DNA of 45,122 nt from Bacteriovoracaceae bacterium (GCA_947461175.1 CANHIY010000008.1:1-45122), one strand, 5' to 3'; shown: positions 26,321-36,311, counted from the first letter of the stretch. The notes: generated by a model not told the origin, from the sequence alone. A program made the numbers and translations.

Positions 26321-28017
26321 TATTTCCCCTCCCTGAAGTACTCTTCAAAAACCCCCATTTCTTTAAAAAAAACAGGATTTTCTTTTTTAATAATCTCAAG
26401 TTCCTCAGGATTTTTTTTTGCCCCTTCATAGAGTTTTAGTAAATCTACGTTGTTTGTTTCAAATTTCCATTTCAAGTACTTCATATTAAAGCTTCCCCAC
26501 CTCATTTCCTCAGAATCCCAGGGCTGAGGAGATAATGAATCCATCTGTAAAAGATGATAATAGGAAATTTTTTTTGAGCCTGCTTCCACGAATTTATCCA
26601 AGAGGGTGAGCTTAAACTTGTCATAGTCATAACCGGTTTGATGCACAAAAAATTCAAGCTTAATCATCCGCTCCTTAAGCCTTCTATCCCTGTTGGGGGT
26701 TGAGTGCGTGTGATACAAGCTCCCTAGTGTCTGGTTTAAAGGACGCAAGAAACTCTCATAATTCATGGTTTCTACCTGGTTATTACAGACCTCCTCTGGG
26801 TGAGCGTTTGGTTCATTGGGGTCATGGTAGCTGCATTCAGAAAATCTCTCGAACACATCATCAGAAGCTCGGTAAAATAAGTTCCCCTGACTGTCGAGGT
26901 GATAGGTTGGGGGAGATTTTGAGATAAAACAATCAGTAGCATTTGTGATACTTAGTTTTTCGCAGGCGATACGGCCATTTTTAACCATGATTTCTCTCTG
27001 CTTAATTTCATGGTCTAATTTATTAATCATTTCCTCAACTTCTAGAACGAGTCTCTTTTTAACTTCTTCGGGGGAGAGATTTAAGGCCTTTTGATAGTAG
27101 TGGTTGGGGCCTCTGATGCTAAGTTCTTCTAATTTTTTTTCAAAATCTTTTTGGTTTTGTTCATTGGAGTAGTAGGGCATTTTTTGGTCAGGAATTTTGG
27201 TGATGGTACCTGAGCAGTTCACGACCCAGTTCCACCCGAGCCATCCAAGATTGGGGTTACCATTTTTTTGAGGTGATAAGTGAAACTCATCAAATATTCT
27301 CTCTGAAAGTGGTCTCACTTCTGCTGGCATTGTGGATGAACTAATCCTAAAAGGGAAAAAAGAGTCAGAGTCAATGGTAAGAAATTCAGTATGTCCCTCC
27401 ATGAGAAAAACACTTCCAGGGGCCAGGCACTTTGAGAGTGTTTTTTCTTTTTTGTCGATGAGCTCAATTTGGTATGTATCCCGGGAAATATTGACGGTAC
27501 CGGTTCCATTCATCCAATCCCTTAATGCGGTTCGGAAACGGGGGTCCTTTTTAAAACTCTCTTGCCAATTCTTTTGATCCCATTTTTCTACTGTTCCATA
27601 TTTTTGATAATCTTTTTGAAAGTTACTAAAACTTACTCCGTTAAAAGAGGCAGGAAGATGATGGATCCGCGAGAAAATGGCCCTTATGGCCAGGGCCGCA
27701 TCAGCGCAGTCGGTGGCAAGATTAATTTGTTGAAAAAAATCCTCCCTCACATTTTCTCTCACCCAGTCTTGGTACTTTTTTTCCCAATCATCCGACCAGC
27801 GTCTGTTCCCCACCCTCCAGACAGAGCCATTATCCGGCAGGTCTTCGGGTTTTAGATCCTGATTTTTTAGGACTCCTGGAGGTGAGCAAAAAAGTCGGTC
27901 TTCGTTTGTGATGATGTCTTCGTCCCTTAGGCTTGAAATATCCGGGGGACAAAGGTCAGTGTTCCCCATTAAGAAATAAGAATGCATGAGTACCAATAAG
28001 ACCAAAACTTTCATCAT
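26320..28017 (-). CDS. Secreted 565-aa protein, possible papain-like/transglutaminase-like fold
   Basis: Signal peptide; ATDCADAALAIRAIFSRIHHLPASF and FLMEGHTEFLTIDSDSF as candidate Cys/His motifs. Confidence 0.55.
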   Translation of the reverse strand: MMKVLVLLVLMHSYFLMGNTDLCPPDISSLRDEDIITNEDRLFCSPPGVLKNQDLKPEDLPDNGSVWRVGNRRWSDDWEKKYQDWVRENVREDFFQQINLATDCADAALAIRAIFSRIHHLPASFNGVSFSNFQKDYQKYGTVEKWDQKNWQESFKKDPRFRTALRDWMNGTGTVNISRDTYQIELIDKKEKTLSKCLAPGSVFLMEGHTEFLTIDSDSFFPFRISSSTMPAEVRPLSERIFDEFHLSPQKNGNPNLGWLGWNWVVNCSGTITKIPDQKMPYYSNEQNQKDFEKKLEELSIRGPNHYYQKALNLSPEEVKKRLVLEVEEMINKLDHEIKQREIMVKNGRIACEKLSITNATDCFISKSPPTYHLDSQGNLFYRASDDVFERFSECSYHDPNEPNAHPEEVCNNQVETMNYESFLRPLNQTLGSLYHTHSTPNRDRRLKERMIKLEFFVHQTGYDYDKFKLTLLDKFVEAGSKKISYYHLLQMDSLSPQPWDSEEMRWGSFNMKYLKWKFETNNVDLLKLYEGAKKNPEELEIIKKENPVFFKEMGVFEEYFREGK

Positions 28018-28151
28018 AAAATGCGTATCGGAAAAATAGATGAATTTTTTTAGTCCTATTTTAAGTCTTAAGATGAGTGGAACTTCTTCCGAAATACTTT
28101 TTTTGTGAGTTCATCCGGAGAGTCTATGGGGAAGTTTTATTATATTTTAAT

Positions 28152-28976
28152 ATGGTTATCTTTCTCTCCGATGTCTTACTCACTTTCCTCACTTTTCCCT
28201 ATTGCTCTCAATTAAATACAACATCCTTTGAACCAGTCGATTGTCAGATACCAACCAACATTCCCCTTTTCCAGTCTGAGGAGGTGTTGAAGCTAAAATT
28301 GAAGTCTGAATTTTTTGATCCTAAGAAAAATCCCAATAACCCTAAAAGTAAAACGAAACTTTATGATGGTGATTTATTGATAGACAAGGGAAGGGATAAA
28401 AATATTCCAGTCAAGATTTCAGTCAGAGGTGGGTATCGCAGTGTTTTGTGTGACCACAAGCCTCTTAAAATTGAAATCTCTAAAGAGGTTGATAAAACGG
28501 GAACTCTTTTTCAGCGCGCTGATAATGAATTTAAGATAGTCCGAGGTTGTCAAAGTAAAGACCCCGAAAACCAAAAGAAAGTCCTCCGAGAGTATCAGCA
28601 GTATAGACTTCTTGAGTGCATGGGGCCACCTCAGTTAAAAGTCCGTCTTTTTTGGTCTGATTTATTAAACTCTGAAGGATTAGCTAAAAATAAAAGCTAT
28701 GGTTTTTTTATCGAGTCCCCAAAAGATGCTAGACAGAGGTGCGCAAAAGACTCTTTGGTGCTCACAAAGGAAGAAGCGTTTAAACAAAATCTTCCCGGAA
28801 GTTTAAACGCCACATTTCTTTTAAATTTGTCAGAAAATATCCTTAGTCATTCCTACATTACAGAAATTGGGGATCACAATTCAAAAAAGATCATTTTAAA
28901 AGATCAAAGAGATGTTCTTATCCCTTACGATTTTGATTTATCGGCCCTGAATGTGGCCTGTGCCTCATTCTCCTAG
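28152..28976 (+). CDS. Divergent CotH-like secreted protein, C-terminally short
   Basis: VKISVRGGYR...HKPLKIEIS...REYQQYRLLECMGPPQLKVRL...GDHNSKKIILKDQRDVLIPYDFDLSALN. Confidence 0.5.
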   Translation: MVIFLSDVLLTFLTFPYCSQLNTTSFEPVDCQIPTNIPLFQSEEVLKLKLKSEFFDPKKNPNNPKSKTKLYDGDLLIDKGRDKNIPVKISVRGGYRSVLCDHKPLKIEISKEVDKTGTLFQRADNEFKIVRGCQSKDPENQKKVLREYQQYRLLECMGPPQLKVRLFWSDLLNSEGLAKNKSYGFFIESPKDARQRCAKDSLVLTKEEAFKQNLPGSLNATFLLNLSENILSHSYITEIGDHNSKKIILKDQRDVLIPYDFDLSALNVACASFS

Positions 28977-29071
28977 CTACTTAAAATGATGATGATTAAC
29001 TTCCGGCAAATATTACTACTCTCATAAAAATCCCAATTGGTTATAAAATGTTTTAATTGAGGGAGCGTAAT

Positions 29072-29716
29072 ATGAACCGACTGATATTTTCTTTGTTATT
29101 TCTGATCTTCAATTTAACACCCTGTTGGGCAAAAAATAATGGAAAACAGAATAATAAACCTTTTGTAAGTTTATACATTGGAAGGGCCTTTGGTGCAAAT
29201 ATTGACACTGCTCCCACTATCGTAAAAGAGAAAGATGAGGAATGGGAAACGCTTGGTACAGGCGGCTCACTTGTAGCTGGCTATAAGTGGGGAGTTTTTT
29301 CATTAGAAGCATTGTATACAAGTTTTGGAACATCTGAAGTTAATTACAATGACTTCTATAAAGAAAAACATCGTTCATTTTTTTTGGGTGGTGGTCTACG
29401 TTGGACTCTTTCTTTTTTTGATATAAAAATAGGCTTTGGTACGGGTAATGACAAAGTGACCTACACTCAAGGTCCAAGTAGTACCACTTTTTCCACTTCT
29501 CCAGGAGGAGGAAAAAATTCTGGATCCGGTGGTTATTTTGGTTTTGGTTTTAATTTTGATTTGAGTCCCTCTACTGAATTTCTTATTGATTATACAAGTT
29601 ACTCGTGGAACTTCAGCGACTCTCAAACAATTACTGTTAATGGTGATGCGAAAATAACTGATGAACCTAGTACCACAATGGGAATTTTTTCATTAGGGTT
29701 AAGAAGATTTTTCTGA
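29072..29716 (+). CDS. Outer-membrane beta-barrel-like protein
   Basis: Signal peptide, alternating beta strands, C-terminal ...GIFSLGLRRFF. Confidence 0.65.
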   Translation: MNRLIFSLLFLIFNLTPCWAKNNGKQNNKPFVSLYIGRAFGANIDTAPTIVKEKDEEWETLGTGGSLVAGYKWGVFSLEALYTSFGTSEVNYNDFYKEKHRSFFLGGGLRWTLSFFDIKIGFGTGNDKVTYTQGPSSTTFSTSPGGGKNSGSGGYFGFGFNFDLSPSTEFLIDYTSYSWNFSDSQTITVNGDAKITDEPSTTMGIFSLGLRRFF

Positions 29717-29720
29717 AATT

Positions 29721-30689
29721 TCAGATTTGAAGTTCGGATTTAGAATCATGCCTTTTCAGGTAGTCTCTTGTTGGTTTATCTTTTTTCATTAAGAGTGCTC
29801 CCAATACACTCTCGAGGAAAGAAATGATTAATTCAGAAGATCGCTCTCCTTCTTCCTCGGTACCAAAAAGGGGATTAAATTCTGCAATGTCCATACTTTT
29901 AAGACGACCTGTTTCTCCTAAAAATGTCCCCATTCCAAAAATTTCTTCTCTAAAAGGACCTTCTTTTACTTTGGTACCTGTGCATGTCATGTCTTCAGGG
30001 TCAAAGACATCCACATCAAGGCTTAAGTGAATGGGTCTCGTTCCATAGGGGTCTATTTTTTGAATCGCTGACTCTAAAAGGGACTTGTGGCCAAAGCGGT
30101 TAATTTCTTTTGCTGAAAAGTGCTGAATGCCCAGTTTTTGAATAATAAATTTTTCTGATTCATCTAAGTCCCTTGTTCCAAAGAGGATTAGGTCTTTAGG
30201 GATAAGGCCATGAGTGATCCAGTTAAAATGTTTATCTCTTGCGAGTCCGAGAAGAAATGAGAGCGGCATCCCATGAAAATTGTGGCTTAAGGAGGACTCA
30301 GGAGTATTCACATCCCCATGGGCATCGGCCCAGACCACGATCATATCTTTATGGTGATGGAGAAGACCATGAATTGAGCCTAATCCAAAACCGTGGTCAC
30401 CCCCGATGTTAAGGAGGAAACTCTCTTTAAGATCAAGACTTTTAATGAAATCACTGATGTCTCGGTTTGCAAGAGAGCAAAGCTCATGATTTTTGATGAG
30501 ACTATTTTTCATTTCATTTTTTTCTTTTAATTTGAAGGGGAGAGGAAGTTCCTGGTGATCAATAATGTTACAGGAAGGACGAAGTCTATTGATGAAATGC
30601 CTATCTTTTAAATAACTGTAAGGAAGTCTTACTCCAATATGCTCTTGTCCAAAGTCAAATGGAATGCCTAAAATCTGAATGTTGTTCAT
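29721..30689 (-). CDS. Arginase/agmatinase (ureohydrolase) family protein
   Basis: NIGGDHGFGLGS, WADAHGDVNTPESSLSHNFHGMP, LSLDVDVFDP. Confidence 0.9.
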   Translation of the reverse strand: MNNIQILGIPFDFGQEHIGVRLPYSYLKDRHFINRLRPSCNIIDHQELPLPFKLKEKNEMKNSLIKNHELCSLANRDISDFIKSLDLKESFLLNIGGDHGFGLGSIHGLLHHHKDMIVVWADAHGDVNTPESSLSHNFHGMPLSFLLGLARDKHFNWITHGLIPKDLILFGTRDLDESEKFIIQKLGIQHFSAKEINRFGHKSLLESAIQKIDPYGTRPIHLSLDVDVFDPEDMTCTGTKVKEGPFREEIFGMGTFLGETGRLKSMDIAEFNPLFGTEEEGERSSELIISFLESVLGALLMKKDKPTRDYLKRHDSKSELQI

Positions 30690-30789
30690 CTATAGCGTCT
30701 CAAAAATTAGAGTGATTCTCTTATTTTGAAGGCTTTAGAAAACTCTGGATGTTAAGTTTTTGTAAAGTATAGTGAACTGATAAAATTGG

Positions 30790-32964
30790 TTATCTGTTTT
30801 CTTGTCTTTTGGCCTTAATCTTTTTGTAACTTTCAATGAGTCTTAGATGCTTATGAAGTCCTTTTAGGTTAAGATCTGTTTCTTCTAGGCCATGAAAGCG
30901 TATTTCCCCGGAAAGAGACTTAAACGCCAGATCCACATCCTTGTCTCCATACATTCTTTTAAGACTTTCTACGTAATCATCCATTTCTAGAGTTTCATGA
31001 GTGCAGATATCCAGGACTGTTTTTAAGGTACGGTAGTAATTTTTTCTTTCAAAGGAATGACTGTTGAAACTTAAGATAATTTCAAAAAGATCTTTGGCCT
31101 CTTCAAAGTTTTTTAGGGCCAGGTGAATAAGGCCCTTTAACTCTGAAATAACGAGCTGACCCCAGGGAGTGCTTTCTTCAAAGGTCACACCGATGAGTTC
31201 AGAAATTCTGTAAAAGTCATCGTGCTCACTTTCATGGAGAATATCCAGAAGCTCATAAAGTTCTTCATCACTTAAACGATGAAGATTTAAAATGCTAGAG
31301 CGGTATCTGATGGCCTCGTTACTATTATTCCAGATAAGCTCTTCCGGTGGATAAATCTCTGAGTAACCGGGAACTAAAATCCGGCAGGCACTGGCCCCTA
31401 AGTCATTAAAGTCAGCGATATAAACTTCTTTTTCAAGACTCTTTAAAATATTCATCAGGTGATGAAATTCCTCTTCTGTCGTTCCTGAAAAATCCCATTC
31501 TACAAATTCAAAATCGGGCCTGTTACTAAAAAACTTCCAGGAAATGACTCCCGTTGAGTCAATGAAGTGGTCCACGATGTTGTTATGATCTTTCACCGCA
31601 AGGTCATTAAATGTGGGGGCCGGCATATCTTTTAGCCCCTCAAAACTCCTTCCCTGAAGAAGCTCCGTAAGGGCCCTCTCTAAGGCCACTTCAAAAATAG
31701 GGTGTGCTCCAAAGGAGGCATAGGCACCACCGGTGCGAGGATTCTTAAGAGTCACACACATGACAGGATACCGCCCACCTAAGGATGCATCTTTGATGAG
31801 GATCGGGAATCCCTCTTGGGTGAGTTTTTCTATGCCCTCTCGAATCTGTGGAAACTTTTCCAGTACCCTTTCTGGAACGTCCGGGAGAGTGATCTCGTTT
31901 ATGATGATGTGATTTTTAACCGCCCGTTCAAATATTTCCGACAGGCACTGAACTCTTGCTTCAAAGAGCGTATTTCCGGCACTCATGCCATTACTTGCGA
32001 AGTGATTTCCGATGAGATTTACGGGTATATAGACAACTTTTTGGTCAGACTGGCGGATAAAAGGAAGTGCGCATATTCCTCTATTGGTATTTCCTGAATT
32101 GTTATCCACTAAATGATGGGACTTAAGTTCACCCTCACCATTATAGATCCTTAAAAAATTCTCATCCATGAGACCCTCTGGAAGAGTCGTGTTGGAAGAG
32201 ACCTTAAACCAGCACTCATTTGGATAATGAACAAATTCACTTTGTGAAATTTCCTGTCCTAGATAAAAATCACTATAAAAATAATTACTGCTTAACCTTT
32301 CAATGAACTCACCCAAGGCGGAGCAAAGAGCAGAATGCTGGGTGGCCCCTTTGCCGTTGGTAAAATTCATGGGGCAATCAGCGTCTCTTAAATGCACAGA
32401 CCAGACATGGGGGACAAGGTTTCTCCAGGAAGCTATCTCTAGGTTAATTCCAAGTGAGGAGATGACCTTTGTCATTTTAGCCAAGGTTTCTTCTAGAGGA
32501 ATATCCTTACCTTTGATGGTGGTTTTGTTTTTAAGATCAAATTCATAAACAAGACTTAAGTCTTTTCCTAAAACATCCACTGGAATGATTTTAAATTCAG
32601 GGGAGTGTTGGATAACTTTTTTTACCGTACACCGGTCAATGGCGCTCAGGATCCCAGACCGGTCTTTTTCTGATAAGTCAGAGGGGAGTTCAACCTCAAT
32701 TTGGAAGGTCTGTTTATACCGGTTCTCAGGGTCTATGACGTTGTTTTGAATGATGCGAATATCATCGGTTGAAATGTTACGGGCAAGGCAATAAACCTTC
32801 ACAAAATAGGCCGCACACATGGCCGAGGAGGCGAGAAAATAGTCAAAAGGTCCCGGAGCGAGACCGTCCCCTTTGTAGCGGACAGGTTGATCAGCGATGA
32901 TGGTAAAATCATCAAAACTCGCCTCCACCTTCAAATTATCCAGGTACCTGACTTTTATCTGCAT
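30790..32964 (-). CDS. OsmC-YcaO fusion protein
   Basis: N-terminal OsmC-like domain; YcaO region with SALGEFIERL and SEIFERAVK; C-terminal helical repeats. Confidence 0.85.
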   Translation of the reverse strand: MQIKVRYLDNLKVEASFDDFTIIADQPVRYKGDGLAPGPFDYFLASSAMCAAYFVKVYCLARNISTDDIRIIQNNVIDPENRYKQTFQIEVELPSDLSEKDRSGILSAIDRCTVKKVIQHSPEFKIIPVDVLGKDLSLVYEFDLKNKTTIKGKDIPLEETLAKMTKVISSLGINLEIASWRNLVPHVWSVHLRDADCPMNFTNGKGATQHSALCSALGEFIERLSSNYFYSDFYLGQEISQSEFVHYPNECWFKVSSNTTLPEGLMDENFLRIYNGEGELKSHHLVDNNSGNTNRGICALPFIRQSDQKVVYIPVNLIGNHFASNGMSAGNTLFEARVQCLSEIFERAVKNHIIINEITLPDVPERVLEKFPQIREGIEKLTQEGFPILIKDASLGGRYPVMCVTLKNPRTGGAYASFGAHPIFEVALERALTELLQGRSFEGLKDMPAPTFNDLAVKDHNNIVDHFIDSTGVISWKFFSNRPDFEFVEWDFSGTTEEEFHHLMNILKSLEKEVYIADFNDLGASACRILVPGYSEIYPPEELIWNNSNEAIRYRSSILNLHRLSDEELYELLDILHESEHDDFYRISELIGVTFEESTPWGQLVISELKGLIHLALKNFEEAKDLFEIILSFNSHSFERKNYYRTLKTVLDICTHETLEMDDYVESLKRMYGDKDVDLAFKSLSGEIRFHGLEETDLNLKGLHKHLRLIESYKKIKAKRQENR

Positions 32965-33010
32965 GGGGGCCCCTTATCTCTTAATTCCAAAAAAAATCAA
33001 GAATGATCCT

Positions 33011-33030
33011 GTAAAACAGGTAAGTTTTAC
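33011..33030. promoter_or_regulatory. Inverted repeat GTAAAAC-AGGTAA-GTTTTAC in the ycaO/subtilase divergent region
   Basis: Perfect 7-bp arms. Confidence 0.35.
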
Positions 33031-33152
33031 GCATAAAAATAACTTGTTCAGAGTGTGTAATATTTTTTCAAATCTCTTATACTCATTGTTTGGTATTGGG
33101 TCCAGGGTTAATCTTGAGGGAGTTTATTACATTTTAACACTCGAGTAGATGC

Positions 33153-34712
33153 ATGAACATGATAGCACTTCTTCTTGTCTCTTTTTTCCTCAATCCCTGG
33201 TCAACAGTTAAGGCCCAATCCCTTATTGATCCATTTGTGGAAAGGAACATTAAAAGAAATTTTCCCGATTCAGGTCAGACCTTTTTAGAGCTTCATAAAA
33301 AGTTATGTGCCCTTAATTCATCTGAAAAAATCTCTAACCTTGATTTAAGTTCAACGGGATTAAAAATAAAATCTCAAAAAATAGTAGAGATTAATAAAAT
33401 CGATGCCATGAATCTGAAGCTTGAGATTGAGTTACAGGATTCAGCTCATCGGTTCAATACGATTGAGATTATCTCAAGAAGGGGAGAAAATGGTTTTGAT
33501 ACCTTGTTTAGCATGTACTTTGTTAAAAAAGTTGATGTCATCCCCTCTCTAAATACCAACCAGATGGTATTTAGGTCTTTCACGGGTAATAGTACTTCGA
33601 TGAAAAAATGCCTTTTCATGAGTCCAACGGAATTTTATAAAAAAGGTGAAAGAGCTGATAGGCTTGTTTATCTTGAACTTAATGAGGACGGACTTGTTCA
33701 CCGAAATCACTACAGTAATCAGGAACCACAAACTTTAGCTGAAATCTACAAGTCGCAACCAAATCTTCACGCCAAAATCAGGATTCTTCAGGAATCGAAC
33801 CGTCGGATCAAAGTAGGAATCATAGATTCAGGTGTGGATTATAATCATCCGGCGATTGCTTATAAAATTGAGCGCCGTTACACCTATGAAACGGAGGAAA
33901 AACTTCTCCATGATGCTGTTGTTTCAGAGAATAAGAAAAATGAATTGGACCTAAGAAAATTTCTCATCAATGGTTTTGATTTGAGAGATAAGGACTCTTC
34001 TCCTTATGATTTTGATGGTATAAAAAAGATCAGTCACTTTCACCCTTATGTTGATTTTCATGGAACCGAAGTGGCCCATGCTTTAACAAAAGACACGGAT
34101 AAAATTGTTTTAACTGTCGGTAAGTACAATTTAATCTCACTTTTCTCCATTGCAAAAATTATTCAGGAACAAGTTAGTCAGGGGGCAAGGATCATTAACA
34201 TGAGTTTTAATTACTCAAAATTATCCCAGATGCTCTCCCTTGATACGGGCATTCGTAATGCTTTAAAAAATAACCCCGATACCCTTTTTGTGGTAGCAGC
34301 AGGAAATGAGGGAAAACAAAAAGTGACCTATCCGGGTTCTTATCCCTTTCCAAATATTATAAACGTGGCGGCCACTGATTCTAAAGGGGAGTTATGGAAG
34401 CACTCAAATTACGGGCCTACCGTTTTTATTGCGGCCCAGGGAATTCATAAACTGTTTGTCCCAGGAAATACAGATGTCACTGACGATTCCAGTGGCACAA
34501 GCTTTGCTGCCCCAGTGGTCTCAAGGCTTGCCGCTCTGATGCTTTTTGAAAATAAAGACCTTACTCCCTCAGAGATCAAGCAAATTCTTTGTGAAACCGC
34601 TGATAAAAAAGAGGCTTTGGTGGGAAAACTTATTTGTCCTGGGATCATTAACGAGGAAAGGGCCCTTCAGAGTGCGCGAACTTTCGTGGGCTCAAGGAGC
34701 TCTGGACTCTAG
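33153..34712 (+). CDS. S8 family (subtilisin-like) serine protease, secreted
   Basis: Triad motifs VGIIDSGVDYNHP, DFHGTEVAHA, SSGTSFAAPVVSRLAAL; signal peptide. Confidence 0.93.
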   Translation: MNMIALLLVSFFLNPWSTVKAQSLIDPFVERNIKRNFPDSGQTFLELHKKLCALNSSEKISNLDLSSTGLKIKSQKIVEINKIDAMNLKLEIELQDSAHRFNTIEIISRRGENGFDTLFSMYFVKKVDVIPSLNTNQMVFRSFTGNSTSMKKCLFMSPTEFYKKGERADRLVYLELNEDGLVHRNHYSNQEPQTLAEIYKSQPNLHAKIRILQESNRRIKVGIIDSGVDYNHPAIAYKIERRYTYETEEKLLHDAVVSENKKNELDLRKFLINGFDLRDKDSSPYDFDGIKKISHFHPYVDFHGTEVAHALTKDTDKIVLTVGKYNLISLFSIAKIIQEQVSQGARIINMSFNYSKLSQMLSLDTGIRNALKNNPDTLFVVAAGNEGKQKVTYPGSYPFPNIINVAATDSKGELWKHSNYGPTVFIAAQGIHKLFVPGNTDVTDDSSGTSFAAPVVSRLAALMLFENKDLTPSEIKQILCETADKKEALVGKLICPGIINEERALQSARTFVGSRSSGL

Positions 34713-35690
34713 GACCTTTTTATTCATGACTCTAAACCACAGGGGCGGAATGAGGGCCAGGAGGATCATTCCTGGATAGCCAGTGGGTAGCTCTGGTGAA
34801 CTGTCATGATGGCGAAGGATCTGATATTTTCTTCCCACATTGGAGTGATGGTCTGAGTGTCTGGATAACTCAAACAACACGGCCCGAGACAGTGGGTGGT
34901 CAGAGTTCCAGGAGTGATGGGGAAGGACTTTCTCGTACCGACCGGGTGTGGTTTCTTTTCTCATGAGACCGTAGTGCTCGATGTAGTTAACTGATTCTAA
35001 TAAAATAATTCCCACAATGGCACTCAGGATAAAACCCACAAGGGCCCTCTCTCCAAAGAAAAAATAAAGAAAAATCATAAAAAGGATCTCCAGCATCACC
35101 GCCTTTTTCATTTCTTTGGGATCAATCTTAAAGGCCGAAAAAAAACTCTCTTTAATTGACCTCAACCAAAAAGCATAAAGATTTTCATTTAAGCGTGAAG
35201 TTTCAGGATCTAAGGGGGTGGAGACATTTTTATGATGACCTTTGTTGTGCTCAATAAAAAAATGCCAATAAAGGGACGTTGTAAGAAGAAGTTTCGCCAA
35301 GACCTGCTCGAGGGGATGTGAGCGATGACCCAATTCATGAGCGGCATTTATCCCCAAAACCCCACACCCAAGCCCCATCGCACTGATAAGTCCTATGCGC
35401 TCCATCATCCCAAGATCTGGATTCTCATACAAATGGCAAAACCAAAAAAGAAGCCCATACTGAACGGGAACCATAATCCAGAGGATAACATCAAAATAGA
35501 TGTGGTCTTTTATTTGTTCTTCTTCAGAAAGAGTTTTATTTTCTTTTAATACCGGAAGAAAGAACTCAAGAAGTGGTAAAAAAACAAAAGCATAAACCAC
35601 AGCAAAGTAACTCAATACCCCCCCCAGCCAAAAAGAGATGAAAATGGCCAAAGGTATCGTTAAGGAGAGTAGGTAATAGGATTTTTTCAT
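34692..35690 (-). CDS. AlkB-like membrane non-heme diiron monooxygenase
   Basis: HELGHRSH, HNKGHHKNVSTPLDPETSR, NYIEHYGLMR, HSWNSDHPLSRAVLFELSRHSDHH; start set to MKKSYY. Confidence 0.88.
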   Translation of the reverse strand: MKKSYYLLSLTIPLAIFISFWLGGVLSYFAVVYAFVFLPLLEFFLPVLKENKTLSEEEQIKDHIYFDVILWIMVPVQYGLLFWFCHLYENPDLGMMERIGLISAMGLGCGVLGINAAHELGHRSHPLEQVLAKLLLTTSLYWHFFIEHNKGHHKNVSTPLDPETSRLNENLYAFWLRSIKESFFSAFKIDPKEMKKAVMLEILFMIFLYFFFGERALVGFILSAIVGIILLESVNYIEHYGLMRKETTPGRYEKVLPHHSWNSDHPLSRAVLFELSRHSDHHSNVGRKYQILRHHDSSPELPTGYPGMILLALIPPLWFRVMNKKVLESRAP

Positions 35691-35789
35691 AAACCTATTA
35701 TATTCTAACCCTTTTGAAATTCCTTGTGGGAATTGACGAATGTCCAAGTCTTAGGTAAACCCGTCCTTACACTTTTCAAGGATCTACCC

Positions 35790-36311
35790 ATGTCTTTCAT
35801 AAAATTATTTGCCCTTCTCTTTCTCATGGCCAATGGGGCCTATGCTCAGGTTAAGACTGTCGATTTTGTTGACACCCACCGCTTCATGGGGACCTGGTAT
35901 GTGATCGCCGGAAGATTCACACCATTTGAGAAAGATGTTTTTAATGCCGTAGAAAAATATGTTTGGAACCCTAAGAAGAGGGTGATTGAAATTGACTTTA
36001 GCTACAACCAGGGGTCTCTGAAAGGACCCTTTAAGAGAATTCCACAAACGGCCTGGATAACAAATCATCGGACCAATGCCACTTGGAAGGTTTCTCCCTT
36101 CTGGCCTTTGCGTTTTACTTATCTCGTGATCGCCCTCGCTCCTGACTATGAATGGACCGCGATTGGTGTACCGGATGAAGGATACCTTTGGATCATGGCA
36201 AGAAGTCCGAATTTCTCACAAGAAAAGATGCAGATGGTTTTAGATGAGCTTGATAGAATTCAATACTCTACTCAGGACCTGGTTTTTGTCAGGCACAAAG
36301 TTATTGAATAA
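35790..36311 (+). CDS. blc: Bacterial lipocalin
   Basis: FMGTWYVIAGRFTPFEKD, YNWNP-like region, PDEGYLWIMARSP; AAGGAT RBS before ATG 35790. Confidence 0.85.
   Translation: MSFIKLFALLFLMANGAYAQVKTVDFVDTHRFMGTWYVIAGRFTPFEKDVFNAVEKYVWNPKKRVIEIDFSYNQGSLKGPFKRIPQTAWITNHRTNATWKVSPFWPLRFTYLVIALAPDYEWTAIGVPDEGYLWIMARSPNFSQEKMQMVLDELDRIQYSTQDLVFVRHKVIE

Noticed and set aside
29721-34712. RiPP-type cluster reading (YcaO plus subtilase)
   Set aside because: OsmC-fused YcaO type, no PxPxP end and no precursor peptide recognised; kept only as a low-interest note
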